Assembly: GCF_013450155.1 (NCBI RefSeq)
Contig: NZ_JACCKD010000004.1
Coordinates: forward strand, 124,001 to 188,000
DNA: 64,000 nucleotides
Direction of reading: 5' to 3'
Source of the DNA: Haloechinothrix aidingensis
GTDB lineage: Bacteria; Actinomycetota; Actinomycetes; Mycobacteriales; Pseudonocardiaceae
Translations under genes and position numbers: made by a program
Shown: in pieces, positions 33,574 to 42,413 of the stretch
Layout of the letters: each line of letters starts with the position of its first letter
How positions within the stretch are numbered: position 1 is the first letter of the stretch
The notes under the pieces: generated by a model
Database searches by the model: none
What the model was told of the DNA's origin: nothing
The model's input: the letters and a program-made list of their open reading frames with translations, nothing else

Positions 33574-34803
33574 TTATCGCGTGCCCGAGCGGACCTGCAG
33601 CCGCACGAACGGCTCCTCGAGCGTGGGCATCCCGTCCGTCTCCAGCCGGCCGATGAACCCGACCTGGTTCTTCTCGGCGTAGAGCTCCACGAGCCGCTGG
33701 ACCTCCATGTCGAGCGCGTCGACGATCCAGTAGAACGAGAAGTCGCCGAGCATGCCCACGTACGCGTCGGACTCGACCGTGGAGGGAGCGAACTCGTTGA
33801 CCAGGAACGGCAGCTCGAGAATCGTGTCGGGCCGGTCCCCGGACAGGCCGGGCTGCCAGACGTACTGGTCGTTGGCGTCCTTGATCTTGCGGACACGCTT
33901 GACGACGTTGCGGTGGAACAGCCACCGCGCCCGCCGGTAGTACTGCGGCTTGAGGGTGTACTTGGCGTCGATCAGCTCGTCGGCCACCTCGACGCCGGTA
34001 CCGATGTCGCCACTGGCGCCGACCTTGACATCCCGGTTGGTCGAGATGCCGTCGGTGGAGGCGGTGAACAGGCCGAGCGGCTTCTGGTTGCCGTCCCCGG
34101 TCATGTAGGCCTGCTCCGTGGTGGTGGCGAACTTGTAGGACAGGCGGTCCCGCACGATCGCCTCCGGGCCGAGTGTGGCCCGCCGCAGCAGGGTGCGGCT
34201 CGCCTTGATCCGCTTGGCCAGCGGGTGCGGCCGCAGCTCGCGACGCCCGACCCGCAGGCTGTCGTCCTGCGACCCGGTCCCGACCTCGGACGTCCACTGG
34301 GCGTCGTCGAGATCGGAGTCCAGTGTGGGCACACCCAGCGATTCGGCCTCGCCGATGCGCTGCGTCGTGGCCAGACCGCGGATAGCCACCGCGTCGTCGA
34401 CGGCCTGCAGCAGCGTCTCCACGAACTGCTGCGGGGCTACGAGGAACCCGCCCTCGGGGTCGTTGGCCATGTTCAGCGCCCGCTCCTGCTCGGCGGACAG
34501 GTTCGCCCGCCCACCCATCAGGTACGACCGGAACGCGGACTCGGCCGAGTTGTCGCGCCCACCGGCATCGGGGCCGTTGCCCTCGCCGCCCTCGGGGCCG
34601 GTCTGCAGGCGCCGCTCCTGCTCGCGCAGGCGCTCCTCGCGGTTGATGGCCTGCTCGAGCGTGTCGGCTTCAGCCATGAGCCGGTCGAACTGTTGCTCCT
34701 CCTCGCCGGTGAGATCGCGCCCGGCCTCGGACGCCGCGTCGAGGAGCGCCCGCGCCTGGGCGGCGTGCTGGGCACGCTGGTTGCGCAGGTCGTGAATCGT
34801 CAT
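33574..34803 (-). CDS. HK97-fold major capsid protein
   Basis: A 409-aa protein from ATG 34803 with AGGAG 6 nt upstream. Residues about 5-90 are a charged coiled-coil delta (scaffold) domain, to be removed by the protease encoded upstream. The HK97 core follows: NDPEGGFLVAPQQFVETLL, then WTSEVGTGSQDDSL, and the P-domain RWLFHRNVVKRVRKIKD. The longer frame to 34989 is not conserved. Confidence 0.95.
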   Translation of the reverse strand: MTIHDLRNQRAQHAAQARALLDAASEAGRDLTGEEEQQFDRLMAEADTLEQAINREERLREQERRLQTGPEGGEGNGPDAGGRDNSAESAFRSYLMGGRANLSAEQERALNMANDPEGGFLVAPQQFVETLLQAVDDAVAIRGLATTQRIGEAESLGVPTLDSDLDDAQWTSEVGTGSQDDSLRVGRRELRPHPLAKRIKASRTLLRRATLGPEAIVRDRLSYKFATTTEQAYMTGDGNQKPLGLFTASTDGISTNRDVKVGASGDIGTGVEVADELIDAKYTLKPQYYRRARWLFHRNVVKRVRKIKDANDQYVWQPGLSGDRPDTILELPFLVNEFAPSTVESDAYVGMLGDFSFYWIVDALDMEVQRLVELYAEKNQVGFIGRLETDGMPTLEEPFVRLQVRSGTR

Positions 34804-34912
34804 GATCACTCCTAGAGATTGCTGTGAGCAGCCGGCAGCCCAGGACCAGCCGGGGTCCTGCGTGGCGGCGTGATGGGTCATGCGATCGCCCGGCCGGGGG
34901 CGACCGTGGTCT

Positions 34913-35563
34913 TTACAGGCCGCGTTCGGCCAGCGCCAGGCGCCGCCGACGCAGCTCGGCCGGCGATGCCTGGTGCGTCGCACCGCCACCGGTGTCGCTG
35001 CCTGCGGCGTCGACGAGGTTGGACAGTGCCTGGATGGCGTCCTCGACCAGCTGCCGGTGCGACGTGGGCAGTCCCGTTCCGGCGCGCGTGTCGGACAGCA
35101 TTCGCACCAGCGCCAGGGATCGCCCGTCGTCGGCGACCGCGTCGGGGTCCATCGGCAGCGGCACCACCGACACCTCGAACAGGCGCCATGTCGCGGGAAC
35201 GCCGGCCTGGTCGATGTCGGCGGCGTCGAATCCCACGCTCACGGCGTTGAGGAATCCGTTGCGCACCTTGCGTTCGACACGGTCGGCGAACTCGTCCTCG
35301 CGGTCGAACACGAGCCCGCCCACCAGCCGACCGTCGTCGACGCGGGGCTGGTCGACGCGGCCGATCGGTAGGGCGTCGCGGCCCCAGTAGTCGTGCCCGT
35401 ACCCGAGGATCGGGTTGTCACGGAACCGCTCCAGGTCGAGGTTGTCCATGCGCAAGTCGATGCCGTCGTCCTTGCGGCCCTCGGTGGCCAGCACGAACGG
35501 CACGGGCTCGTCCTCGCCGGTGCTGGTGTCGCGCACGGCATAGCCGCGCAGGTAGCGTCTCAT
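34913..35563 (-). CDS. Prohead protease (HK97 U35 family)
   Basis: A 216-aa serine protease. The catalytic histidine is in GYGHDYWG (His57) and the nucleophile in FLNAVSVGF (Ser109), the usual family pattern. Start ATG 35563 overlaps the upstream small ORF as ATGA. The last 60 residues are helical and probably a self-cleaved or scaffold-like tail. It matures the capsid by removing the delta domain. A 109-bp gap separates it from the capsid gene. Confidence 0.92.
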   Translation of the reverse strand: MRRYLRGYAVRDTSTGEDEPVPFVLATEGRKDDGIDLRMDNLDLERFRDNPILGYGHDYWGRDALPIGRVDQPRVDDGRLVGGLVFDREDEFADRVERKVRNGFLNAVSVGFDAADIDQAGVPATWRLFEVSVVPLPMDPDAVADDGRSLALVRMLSDTRAGTGLPTSHRQLVEDAIQALSNLVDAAGSDTGGGATHQASPAELRRRRLALAERGL

Positions 35564-35763
35564 CGATTCCTCCCGGGTCGTCGCGATCGGTCGCGCGGGC
35601 TGGTGGTCTGGCGTGGAACGGACCACGCCGGCGCCTCGTCCGAGTCGTCGTCCGCCTCGTTGGCCGGGCGCGCGCACGGCCGGTGGCGTCCCGCTCCGCA
35701 GGTGTCGCGCGCGTCGGTGCCGCCGCAGCGCGGGCACGTGCCGCGGTCGTGATCAGGATCCAC
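35560..35763 (-). CDS. CxxC mini-protein between portal and protease
   Basis: A 67-aa ORF from GTG 35763 (ggagg upstream), coupled to the protease start by a 4-bp overlap. CPRCGG and a later cysteine pair (DTCGAGRHRPC) suggest a zinc-binding head, followed by an Arg-rich disordered tail. Function unknown. Confidence 0.55.
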   Translation of the reverse strand: MDPDHDRGTCPRCGGTDARDTCGAGRHRPCARPANEADDDSDEAPAWSVPRQTTSPRDRSRRPGRNR

Positions 35764-35795
35764 AGCAGACCACCTCCCGTCCGTGTGGCTGTGGG

Positions 35796-37784
35796 CTAGT
35801 CGGGAACGATCTGGCAGTCGCACCCGGGGTGCAGCGGCGGGTGGAACGTGTCGCGGGCGATGTCGAGTTTTTCCTCCAGCCCGGTCACGGCGCTGTCCTT
35901 CTCGCGGAACGGCTGCTCGATGGCGACCACGGTGCCGTCGAGGCTGTCGCAGAACGGGCAGTCCTCGCCGACGGTGACCCACCGCAGCCGCCGTACTCCG
36001 GAGGAGCGCCACGCTTCGCGGGCGGCGCCGTTGGCGGCCTGGTTCGACTCCCACCGGGCAGTGCGTTCGGGGCGCTCGTCGACCCACTTGTCCAGCCGCT
36101 GGCGCACCGACTCGGTCGGATCGTCCGCGCCGGCGAGCTTGGCCAGCTGCCCGACCGCCGAGCCGATCCGATAGTCCACATGCGAGGCGACGTAGGAGGT
36201 GACCCACCGCTCGAGGTCGACGTCCTCGTCGCCGCCGACGTCGGCGACCGCGTCGGCGGCGACCTCGCTCACCAGCGAGGAAATGACCGGTGTGAACGCC
36301 TTACTGGTGCGGTCGGCGATGCGGTCCTCGTATAGCTCCCGGACGGCGGCGACGAACGCGTCGGCCGAGCGGGACCGCTCGAGGTGCTTACTCGCCAACG
36401 CGCCGACCTCGCTGCGCTCGAGCTTGGCGATGCGCTCGTCGGCGTCGGCGAGCATCGGTTTGAACGACTCGCCGATGCGGCGGCGCCCCTCGGTAGAGCG
36501 GGACCGCAGCTGGCGCGCCATGGCCGTGCTGGCCCGTCCCGGTTCCTCGGTCTGCTCCCCCGGGGCAGGCGCGGGCACCATGTTCAGCGGCACCAGGTAC
36601 GTCTCGCCCCGACGGTCCGGCAGCGGGTTCTCGTTCTCCTTCTCGCGGATGTCGTCGGCCGACATCCAGCCCCACTGGCGCGCGATCGAGTAGGCCTGAA
36701 ACCGGGTCTGGATGTCGCCGCGCAGCAGCCCGTCGACCAGGTGCTCGGCGAAGAACCGTTGCCGGTCGGCGGCCAGCAGCAGCTGGGTGTTGATGGCCTG
36801 CTCCCACCGGACCAGCCAGGAGCGCAGCGCGCTGGAGACGTAGTCGATCTGCTGCGACTCGATGTTGCTGAACGTGGCGCGTTCGAGGTCACCGATCTTG
36901 TGCGGCGGCAGCCGTAGCCACCGGGCGGCCTCGGTCACCTGCAGCCGTCGGGTCTCGAGGAACTGGGCATCCTCCGGCGGCACGCCGACCTGGCGCCAGG
37001 TCACCCCCTCCTCGAGGATCGCCACCCGCTGGGACCGGTCGAGCCCTTTGTGGAGGTTCTCCCAGTCTGTCCTCATGCGCTCGCGCGCCTGGTCGGTCAC
37101 CCGGCCCGGGTGCTCGAGCACCCCGCCGGGGCGGGAGCCGTTGCCGAAGAAGCTCGCGCCGTAGCGTTCGGTCGCCATCCCGAGCCCGATCGACTGGCGC
37201 GCCAGGTGCACCACCGAGTAGCCCCGAATGCCGTCGAACCCGAGCCCGTGCACGTGCAGCACCTCGTCGGGCAGCAGGTCTGCCTGGATGTTGTTGACCG
37301 GGTCGCGGTAGCGGTAGAGCACCCTGATGCGGCCGCGCTGGTCGGTGGCGGTTTCGATGGTCAGCCGGTCGGGCCGTAGCGGCCACATCTCGGTGACCTG
37401 CCCGGACCCGTTACGCACCACATACGCCACGCCGTCACCCCAGGTCAGGGCGTGGCCCTGCAGGGTTTCGCGGAACTGCATCGAGCCCATCAGCGGGTTG
37501 GGCGCATCGTGCAGCAGCGGGTACAGCGGATGGTCCCGCGCGCGGCGTTTGCCGCGCGGGTCGAGCCGCTCGTACACCGGCAGCGGCAGCGACGCGATGT
37601 CCTCGGAGATCACCCGGAGGCCGGCGAAGAACGGGCCGTACTCCAGGGCGGTGCTCTGATCGACGCTGACGCCGGCGGCGGTGTCGGCGCCGCCGCGCAG
37701 CCAGTCCACCACCCACTGCTCGGGCGTGGCGATCCCGGAGGATCCGGAGACGGTGGCGCGCGCCACGGACCGGGCGAATCCCAC
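35796..37784 (-). CDS. Portal protein fused to MuF-like head morphogenesis domain
   Basis: A 662-aa fusion. Residues about 20-400 are an HK97-type portal (FFAGLRVISEDIASLPLPVY, then VLHVHGLGFDGIRGYSVV and LRLPPHKIGD). A helical linker (about 410-540) leads to a C-terminal MuF/SPP1-gp7 domain. There VRRLRWVTVGEDCPFCDSL and HPPLHPGCDCQIVPD supply the Cys/His metal-like site. The reading frame is open throughout, so the fusion is real. The portal forms the DNA gate; MuF proteins enter the prohead with it. Confidence 0.92.
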   Translation of the reverse strand: MGFARSVARATVSGSSGIATPEQWVVDWLRGGADTAAGVSVDQSTALEYGPFFAGLRVISEDIASLPLPVYERLDPRGKRRARDHPLYPLLHDAPNPLMGSMQFRETLQGHALTWGDGVAYVVRNGSGQVTEMWPLRPDRLTIETATDQRGRIRVLYRYRDPVNNIQADLLPDEVLHVHGLGFDGIRGYSVVHLARQSIGLGMATERYGASFFGNGSRPGGVLEHPGRVTDQARERMRTDWENLHKGLDRSQRVAILEEGVTWRQVGVPPEDAQFLETRRLQVTEAARWLRLPPHKIGDLERATFSNIESQQIDYVSSALRSWLVRWEQAINTQLLLAADRQRFFAEHLVDGLLRGDIQTRFQAYSIARQWGWMSADDIREKENENPLPDRRGETYLVPLNMVPAPAPGEQTEEPGRASTAMARQLRSRSTEGRRRIGESFKPMLADADERIAKLERSEVGALASKHLERSRSADAFVAAVRELYEDRIADRTSKAFTPVISSLVSEVAADAVADVGGDEDVDLERWVTSYVASHVDYRIGSAVGQLAKLAGADDPTESVRQRLDKWVDERPERTARWESNQAANGAAREAWRSSGVRRLRWVTVGEDCPFCDSLDGTVVAIEQPFREKDSAVTGLEEKLDIARDTFHPPLHPGCDCQIVPD

Positions 37785-37785
37785 G

Positions 37786-38025
37786 TCAGTCGCCCCTCCG
37801 GCCGGACGGCATCACGCTGGCCAGTTCGGCGCCGCGGGCGCCGGCCACGCCGGCGAGCATGCCGAGCACACCCATCACCACCAGCGCGATTCCGACACTG
37901 AACGTCAACGCCAGCCCGGCGAACGTCATCAGCGCCGAGAGCACGATCAGCACGTCCCAGCCGTCGAGCGCGGCGCGCAGCCCGCCCCATCCGGCGGGTT
38001 CGGCTGCGCTGGTGCGGCGGCTCAT
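37786..38025 (-). CDS. Small two-TM protein between terminase and portal
   Basis: A 79-aa protein with two hydrophobic helices (WDVLIVLSALMTFAGLALT and GIALVVMGVLGMLAGVAG) and polar ends. It ends 1 bp before the portal start. Membrane proteins here are rare in model siphophages but occur in actinophages. Function unknown. Confidence 0.65.
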   Translation of the reverse strand: MSRRTSAAEPAGWGGLRAALDGWDVLIVLSALMTFAGLALTFSVGIALVVMGVLGMLAGVAGARGAELASVMPSGRRGD

Positions 38026-38041
38026 CCCACGCTCCTCGCTG

Positions 38042-39802
38042 TCACAGGCTCATCAGCCCCCGTTCCTCGTACACGCTCGGCGCGGGCTCGCCGCGCATCT
38101 GTCCGTCCTGGGCGAAGAAGATCGCCGGCATTCCGTCGATGCGCACCCCGACCCGGTCGCGATTCGGTTTGACCGGCCGCAGCCGCTCGGGATCGTCGGT
38201 CGGCGACTTCGCCTCGAGGTTGTCGGCCATCCACCGGGCGACCGGGTTGCCGTGGTGGGCGTACTCGCGCGCCTTGAGCCGGCGCATGAACTCCTTCATC
38301 GGCGGGGTCATGCGCTCGTAGGTCGTCGACGACTCGTACATCTCCAGACCGGTGCGCTTGACGATCTCCTGCCGCACCGGCTCACCGGACCACTTGTCGT
38401 AGGTGGCGTCGACGATGATGAACCGCTCGTGGTCGGCCTCGATGTCGTCGTAGATGCGGTCGTAGTCGATCGTGTCGCCCTCGGTGACGGTCACCCATCC
38501 CTGCTCGCACCACTGGCCGAACCGGTCACCGGTGTGCTCGTCCAGCAGCGGCACCACCGACTCGGGGCACCAGAACCGCCACAGCACCGAGCCGCTGTCG
38601 AACAGCAGACACCACGCGGTCAGGTCCAGCTTGCTGGACAGGTCCAACCCTGCCCAGCACTTGTGTCCCGACAGCTGGTCGGCCACCCAGCCCGGGCGGG
38701 TCGCGGGCTCGCCGCTGTTGTCATCCCACAGGTCCATCGGGATCCACCGGGTCACCTGCTGCACCCGCTGGTTGACCTGGTACTGGCGGAACTCGTTTTC
38801 CTTGGTGCGGTCGAGCTGGCCGTCGCTGGCCTGCCGGCGCATCGCCTCGCGGCTCTTGAACGCATCCAGCGCGGGGTTGGGCCAGCGCCAGTTCCGCTCG
38901 TCGAACGGATCCGTCGAGACCGGCAGGTCCGGGTGGCCGTCGAAGATGCGGTGCAGCCGCTCGAGCTGATCCGCATTGGACGGCAGCTTGCGCACGAACG
39001 TGAACGTGTGCGGCGCCCGCGACGGGTCCTCCTGCACCCGCTCGGCCTCGTTGATCAGCTCGGCGCCGAACGACGCGCTGTCGTTGGTCTCGGTCGTGGT
39101 CGCATAGCACAGCTCCTGCAGCCGGGCGCCGGCGGCGCTGGTCATCGCGCCCCACAGCGAACCGTCCGGCTGCGCCAGCACCTCGTCCAGGTTGAACGCG
39201 TGCGGGTTGTGCCCGAGCTCGCCCTGGGCGTCGGCGGTGAGGATCTCGTAGTGCGACCCGGTCTGCTCGTCGACCAGCCGACGGGACTGCTTGATGTGCC
39301 GCAGCCGCTTGGACAGCCGCGGCGACAGCTGCACCATCCGCAGCGCCGGCTCGAACACCTTGCCGGCCTGCTTGGTGTCCTTGGCCGCGCAGTACACCTC
39401 GGCGGCCTCCTCGTCGTCGCCGACCAGCATGTACAGCTGGATCCCCGCAGCCAGCTCGGACTTGCCGTTCTTTCTGCCGACGACGATGTAGGCGACCCGG
39501 TAGCGGCGTGCGTAGCACTCCCACTCGTGCGACCACTGCACCTCGCCGAACAGCGGACGCAGGATCTCGTGCTCCTGCCACGGCAGCGGCTCGAACGGCG
39601 TGCGCTTGAGCGGCCCCTTGGTGTGCACCAGCATCCGGGAGAAGAACGCCACCACCCGGTCGGCGCGCGGCTCGCAATAGTGCGCCCCGCGCTTGGTGCA
39701 GGTGTTGTCCCGGAACGTGTAGCGGCACGTGCGGCCGGTGCTGTCGTCGGGGCGCCACCGTGCGTCGTGGTCAACCGGTGAGGAGGTCGGCGTCCGGGTC
39801 AC
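38042..39802 (-). CDS. Terminase, large subunit
   Basis: A 586-aa packaging motor. Walker A is GRKNGKSE (residues 109-116); Walker B is FNLDEV. The motif III segment ATTTETND follows. The nuclease begins GLDLSSKLDL, with further acidic residues (IIVDATYD). GTG 39802 overlaps the TerS 3' end by 32 bp. The association with an HNH gene and a P27-type TerS suggests cos packaging. Confidence 0.94.
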   Translation of the reverse strand: MTRTPTSSPVDHDARWRPDDSTGRTCRYTFRDNTCTKRGAHYCEPRADRVVAFFSRMLVHTKGPLKRTPFEPLPWQEHEILRPLFGEVQWSHEWECYARRYRVAYIVVGRKNGKSELAAGIQLYMLVGDDEEAAEVYCAAKDTKQAGKVFEPALRMVQLSPRLSKRLRHIKQSRRLVDEQTGSHYEILTADAQGELGHNPHAFNLDEVLAQPDGSLWGAMTSAAGARLQELCYATTTETNDSASFGAELINEAERVQEDPSRAPHTFTFVRKLPSNADQLERLHRIFDGHPDLPVSTDPFDERNWRWPNPALDAFKSREAMRRQASDGQLDRTKENEFRQYQVNQRVQQVTRWIPMDLWDDNSGEPATRPGWVADQLSGHKCWAGLDLSSKLDLTAWCLLFDSGSVLWRFWCPESVVPLLDEHTGDRFGQWCEQGWVTVTEGDTIDYDRIYDDIEADHERFIIVDATYDKWSGEPVRQEIVKRTGLEMYESSTTYERMTPPMKEFMRRLKAREYAHHGNPVARWMADNLEAKSPTDDPERLRPVKPNRDRVGVRIDGMPAIFFAQDGQMRGEPAPSVYEERGLMSL

Positions 39803-40265
39803 GGTCGGGCTCCCCGATGGTGAGGTCAGCGCGGTCGCTCGGCGTCAGCCCGAACCGCGCGCCGTAGCGCTGCACCTGCGCGTCGGCCTCGCGCAGCACC
39901 AGCAGCCACGGGTTCTTGCCCAATCGCACCCCGGTCTGCTCGCCGTTCTTGTTGAACACCGGAAGCTCGATGACCTCGCCCTGCCGTTCGAGCCGGCGCG
40001 CGGCGCGGCGCCGGCGCGCGGCCGCGTCGCAGAACGTCGCGAACATCTCGACGTCCCAGGCGGTGAGCACGTTCTTGGCGATCAGATCCGGCGCGTAGGT
40101 CTGCCACACGGTGCGCGCCGGCCGCGACAGCCACGACGGCGGCGTGATGTCCTGCTGCGACGGCGCCGGCTCCTGCGCGTTGACCCGCTGAGGGTTCTTC
40201 TTGTGATCGCCGTGCAGGTACGCCAGGTTCGTCGGCTTCTTGCCCGGCCCGCGCCTACCCACCAT
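39771..40265 (-). CDS. Terminase, small subunit (P27 family)
   Basis: A 164-aa protein. The family start RGPGKKPTNLAYLHGDHKKN and PPSWLSRPARTVWQTYAPDL are characteristic, as is the later KNPWLLVLREADAQVQRYG helix. It recognises phage DNA for packaging. It overlaps the kinase gene by 11 bp and TerL by 32 bp. Confidence 0.9.
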   Translation of the reverse strand: MVGRRGPGKKPTNLAYLHGDHKKNPQRVNAQEPAPSQQDITPPSWLSRPARTVWQTYAPDLIAKNVLTAWDVEMFATFCDAAARRRRAARRLERQGEVIELPVFNKNGEQTGVRLGKNPWLLVLREADAQVQRYGARFGLTPSDRADLTIGEPDRDPDADLLTG

Positions 40266-40758
40266 GCACCGCCAGCGACTGGTGCCGGGTGAACCAGGAG
40301 CGGATCACCGACTCGACCTCGGCGACATCGCGGCCGTCCGGATCGGCGTACAGCCGCCGCAAGCACTCGTCCATCGACGTGTCCATCACGTGATCGGTCC
40401 AGACCATACCGTGGTTGAGCGGCCACGTGGCCACGATCCAGGCCGACCGCGGCTCACGGCCACCGCGCCGCTGCCCGAGTCGACTGATCACCGCATCCCG
40501 AGCCGCAGCGACATAAGGGGCCAACACCGGGTCGTGGTGCCGGCTCGCCTGCCCGGCCAGCGCCATCATCAGCCGATCCCAGTCCACGACGAGATCGCCC
40601 GGCCGGCGCCGCTCGTCGACGAACGTGGACTTGCCCGAGCACGGAGGGCCGAACACCACGTGCACCTCGGTCTGCCCGTGGTCCTCGCAGTAGTCGGTGG
40701 TCGTCACCGACACCGAGCAGCCCGGCTGCAGACACCGACGACGAGCCCGATACGGCAT
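40255..40758 (-). CDS. P-loop kinase with N-terminal zinc finger
   Basis: A 167-aa protein from ATG 40758 (ggaggg site). Residues 9-27 form a Cys3His knuckle (CLQPGC, then YCEDH). A Walker A motif, GPPCSGKST, lies at 37-45, with VVDWDRLMMA and the WIVATWPL strand following. The fold resembles small nucleoside or polynucleotide 5'-kinases. It sits in the packaging cassette between HNH and TerS, where actinophages often keep such ATPases. Substrate (DNA end, RNA or nucleotide) cannot be told. Confidence 0.75.
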   Translation of the reverse strand: MPYRARRRCLQPGCSVSVTTTDYCEDHGQTEVHVVFGPPCSGKSTFVDERRRPGDLVVDWDRLMMALAGQASRHHDPVLAPYVAAARDAVISRLGQRRGGREPRSAWIVATWPLNHGMVWTDHVMDTSMDECLRRLYADPDGRDVAEVESVIRSWFTRHQSLAVHGG

Positions 40759-40904
40759 GATCACCCTCCGTAATTGCCTCGTGGTTCCGCGCTGACTGCT
40801 GGTACGGCGGTATCCAATACCTGTGGACACAACAGCGGCCTCCCCCCCGCCGGTCTCGGCGCCCCGCTGCCAGGGATTACGACGCCCCTCCCCTGCGGCC
40901 ACGG

Positions 40905-41270
40905 TCACCGGCAGGGTGGGTGGTGCCAGCCGCCAGGCTGACGCGCTGCTGTCTGCCGCGCGTCACAGCGCCGACACAGGCCACGCCCATGCGCTGGGTC
41001 GTTCGCGTCCTCGCCGGCGGCGACCAGTTCGTCCCGTGACCGTGGATAGTGATCGGCCACCACCGAGGCACGCTTGCCACACAGCACGCACGTGGGATCG
41101 CGGGCCAGCACTCCGGCGCGGAATCGGTCCCGGTGGTCGCGTCCATACCCCCGGGTCGCTGAACTAGCCCGGGGGGTGCGTTGCGAATGCTGGGGGCACT
41201 TCGTCTTGCCGGAGCTGGCCTGGCGCGAACAGCCGGAGGTGGTGCAGCGACGCGCGGCGCGACTCGGCAT
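40905..41270 (-). CDS. HNH endonuclease
   Basis: A 121-aa protein from ATG 41270. An N-terminal Cys knuckle (CTTSGC, KCPQH) precedes the HNH core: CVLCG (61-65), VVADHYPRSRDELV (His74) and GRGLCRRCDA (Cys99, Cys102). HNH proteins next to terminase are needed for cos cleavage by several siphophage terminases. The 146-bp gap to the kinase (40759-40904) is a candidate cos region. A possible 32-codon ORF ends just upstream (41273-41371). Confidence 0.88.
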   Translation of the reverse strand: MPSRAARRCTTSGCSRQASSGKTKCPQHSQRTPRASSATRGYGRDHRDRFRAGVLARDPTCVLCGKRASVVADHYPRSRDELVAAGEDANDPAHGRGLCRRCDARQTAARQPGGWHHPPCR

Positions 41271-41390
41271 GGCTACCGGCGCCCGTCCGACCAGGGTGCG
41301 GTACCGGACTCGCAGCCCAGCGGCGCCGCCAGTCTGAGCTGGTCTGTATCGGGAGTGGATGGATACGGCATGGCGGGTGGTCTCTCCATG

Positions 41391-41425
41391 CGTCAGCCCC
41401 CGGCCGGATGGCGCGGGGGCTGACG
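41391..41425. terminator. Perfect hairpin upstream of HNH gene
   Basis: cgtcagcccccg (41391-41402) pairs with 41414-41425 across an 11-nt loop. It probably terminates the lipoprotein transcript before the packaging operon begins. Confidence 0.7.
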
Positions 41426-41576
41426 AGCGGGTGCGTGTGCGATTCCTGGTAGTGGACACACTTCGCTTGAGCACCCTCAGTGTGCACGATCCTGATCACG
41501 GTTGTCCACCTGGGTCACTGTCCGCGTGTCACGGGTGCCCCTCGTCGGTCACGCCGACCGTGATCCGGTCACGGAC

Positions 41577-41948
41577 TCACCGTGTGATGTCCTCCAGCTG
41601 CGCGCTCACGTCAGGCTCGCAGTCGCCGACGATCTTAACCCCGGCCGTGCCGTCAGGCGTGGTAGCGACAGTGTCGCCAGCCTCGGCATAGAGCTCGACC
41701 TCCTGCGGCGTGGTCATGATGACCGGAATCTGGCATGCGTCGCCGTAGGTGTAGCTGCCCTCGGTCTCGGTGGGCGTGAGGTCGAGATGCGTGGCGATCT
41801 GCTCCTCGGTCCAGGGTTCCGGCGCCTCGGATGTGGCAGGGGCAGGGTTGGTGTCGCCCGTGGAGTCGGTGTCGGCGGGTTCGTCGCTACTGCAGCCGGC
41901 GACGGCGAGCGCTGCGAGGGCGGATGCGGTGATGAGTGCGCGACGCAC
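41577..41948 (-). CDS. Prophage lipoprotein, candidate superinfection-exclusion factor
   Basis: A 123-aa protein. An N-terminal signal (MRRALITASALAALAVAGC) has lipobox AVAGC with Cys19 as the lipid site. A Thr/Asp/Pro-rich linker (about 20-45) leads to a compact domain with two cysteines (GDACQI, VGDCEP). It is flanked by its own terminator and lies between the packaging operon and a DUF6221 gene. Phage lipoproteins of this size are known to block DNA entry of related phages in other Gram-positives; that role here is inference. Confidence 0.75.
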   Translation of the reverse strand: MRRALITASALAALAVAGCSSDEPADTDSTGDTNPAPATSEAPEPWTEEQIATHLDLTPTETEGSYTYGDACQIPVIMTTPQEVELYAEAGDTVATTPDGTAGVKIVGDCEPDVSAQLEDITR

Positions 41949-41984
41949 GAGGACCTCCTCTATGTCGTGTTTGTCGCATCTACC

Positions 41985-42353
41985 CTATCGATCTCCGCTT
42001 GCCCCTTCGACCGCGTGGGGCCGCCACTCCTCCCGGTAGCCCGGCTGGCCGGCATAGCTGTAGGCGACCGCGCGGGCAGCGACCGTCAACCCCCACAGCA
42101 GCTGCGCATGCTCCTGGTCCGGGTAGCGCCGGAACGACTCGGCGGCACGCTCGTACTCGCGCAGGACTGCACGTCTGCCCTCGATGTCGCGCAACACACG
42201 GGCACGATCGTGCCGCATCACGTGTCGTGCGTCGCCGAGCGCGGAGAATTGCCCCAACACCTCCGGGGTGAAGTAGTCCGGGCGAGCGGCTCGCGCGACG
42301 CGCTCATCCTCGTCGATCTGCGTGCGCAGGAACTCGGCCAGCTCATCCATCAT
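41985..42353 (-). CDS. DUF6221-family protein
   Basis: A 122-aa protein from ATG 42353 (ggaggt upstream). MDELAEFLRTQIDEDERVARAA is the family's characteristic start, and the rest is helical. The family is common in actinomycete prophages and integrative elements, often near HTH genes; function unknown. Confidence 0.8.
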   Translation of the reverse strand: MMDELAEFLRTQIDEDERVARAARPDYFTPEVLGQFSALGDARHVMRHDRARVLRDIEGRRAVLREYERAAESFRRYPDQEHAQLLWGLTVAARAVAYSYAGQPGYREEWRPHAVEGASGDR

Positions 42354-42413
42354 CGACCTCCAGTGCCACTGTGTGCGCCCCAGGCTAGCGTCATAGCATG
42401 CGAGGATCACCGC

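Noticed and set aside
41273-41371. 32-codon ORF just upstream of the HNH gene
   Set aside because: No good ribosome site and no recognisable features; only its closeness to the next start supports it.
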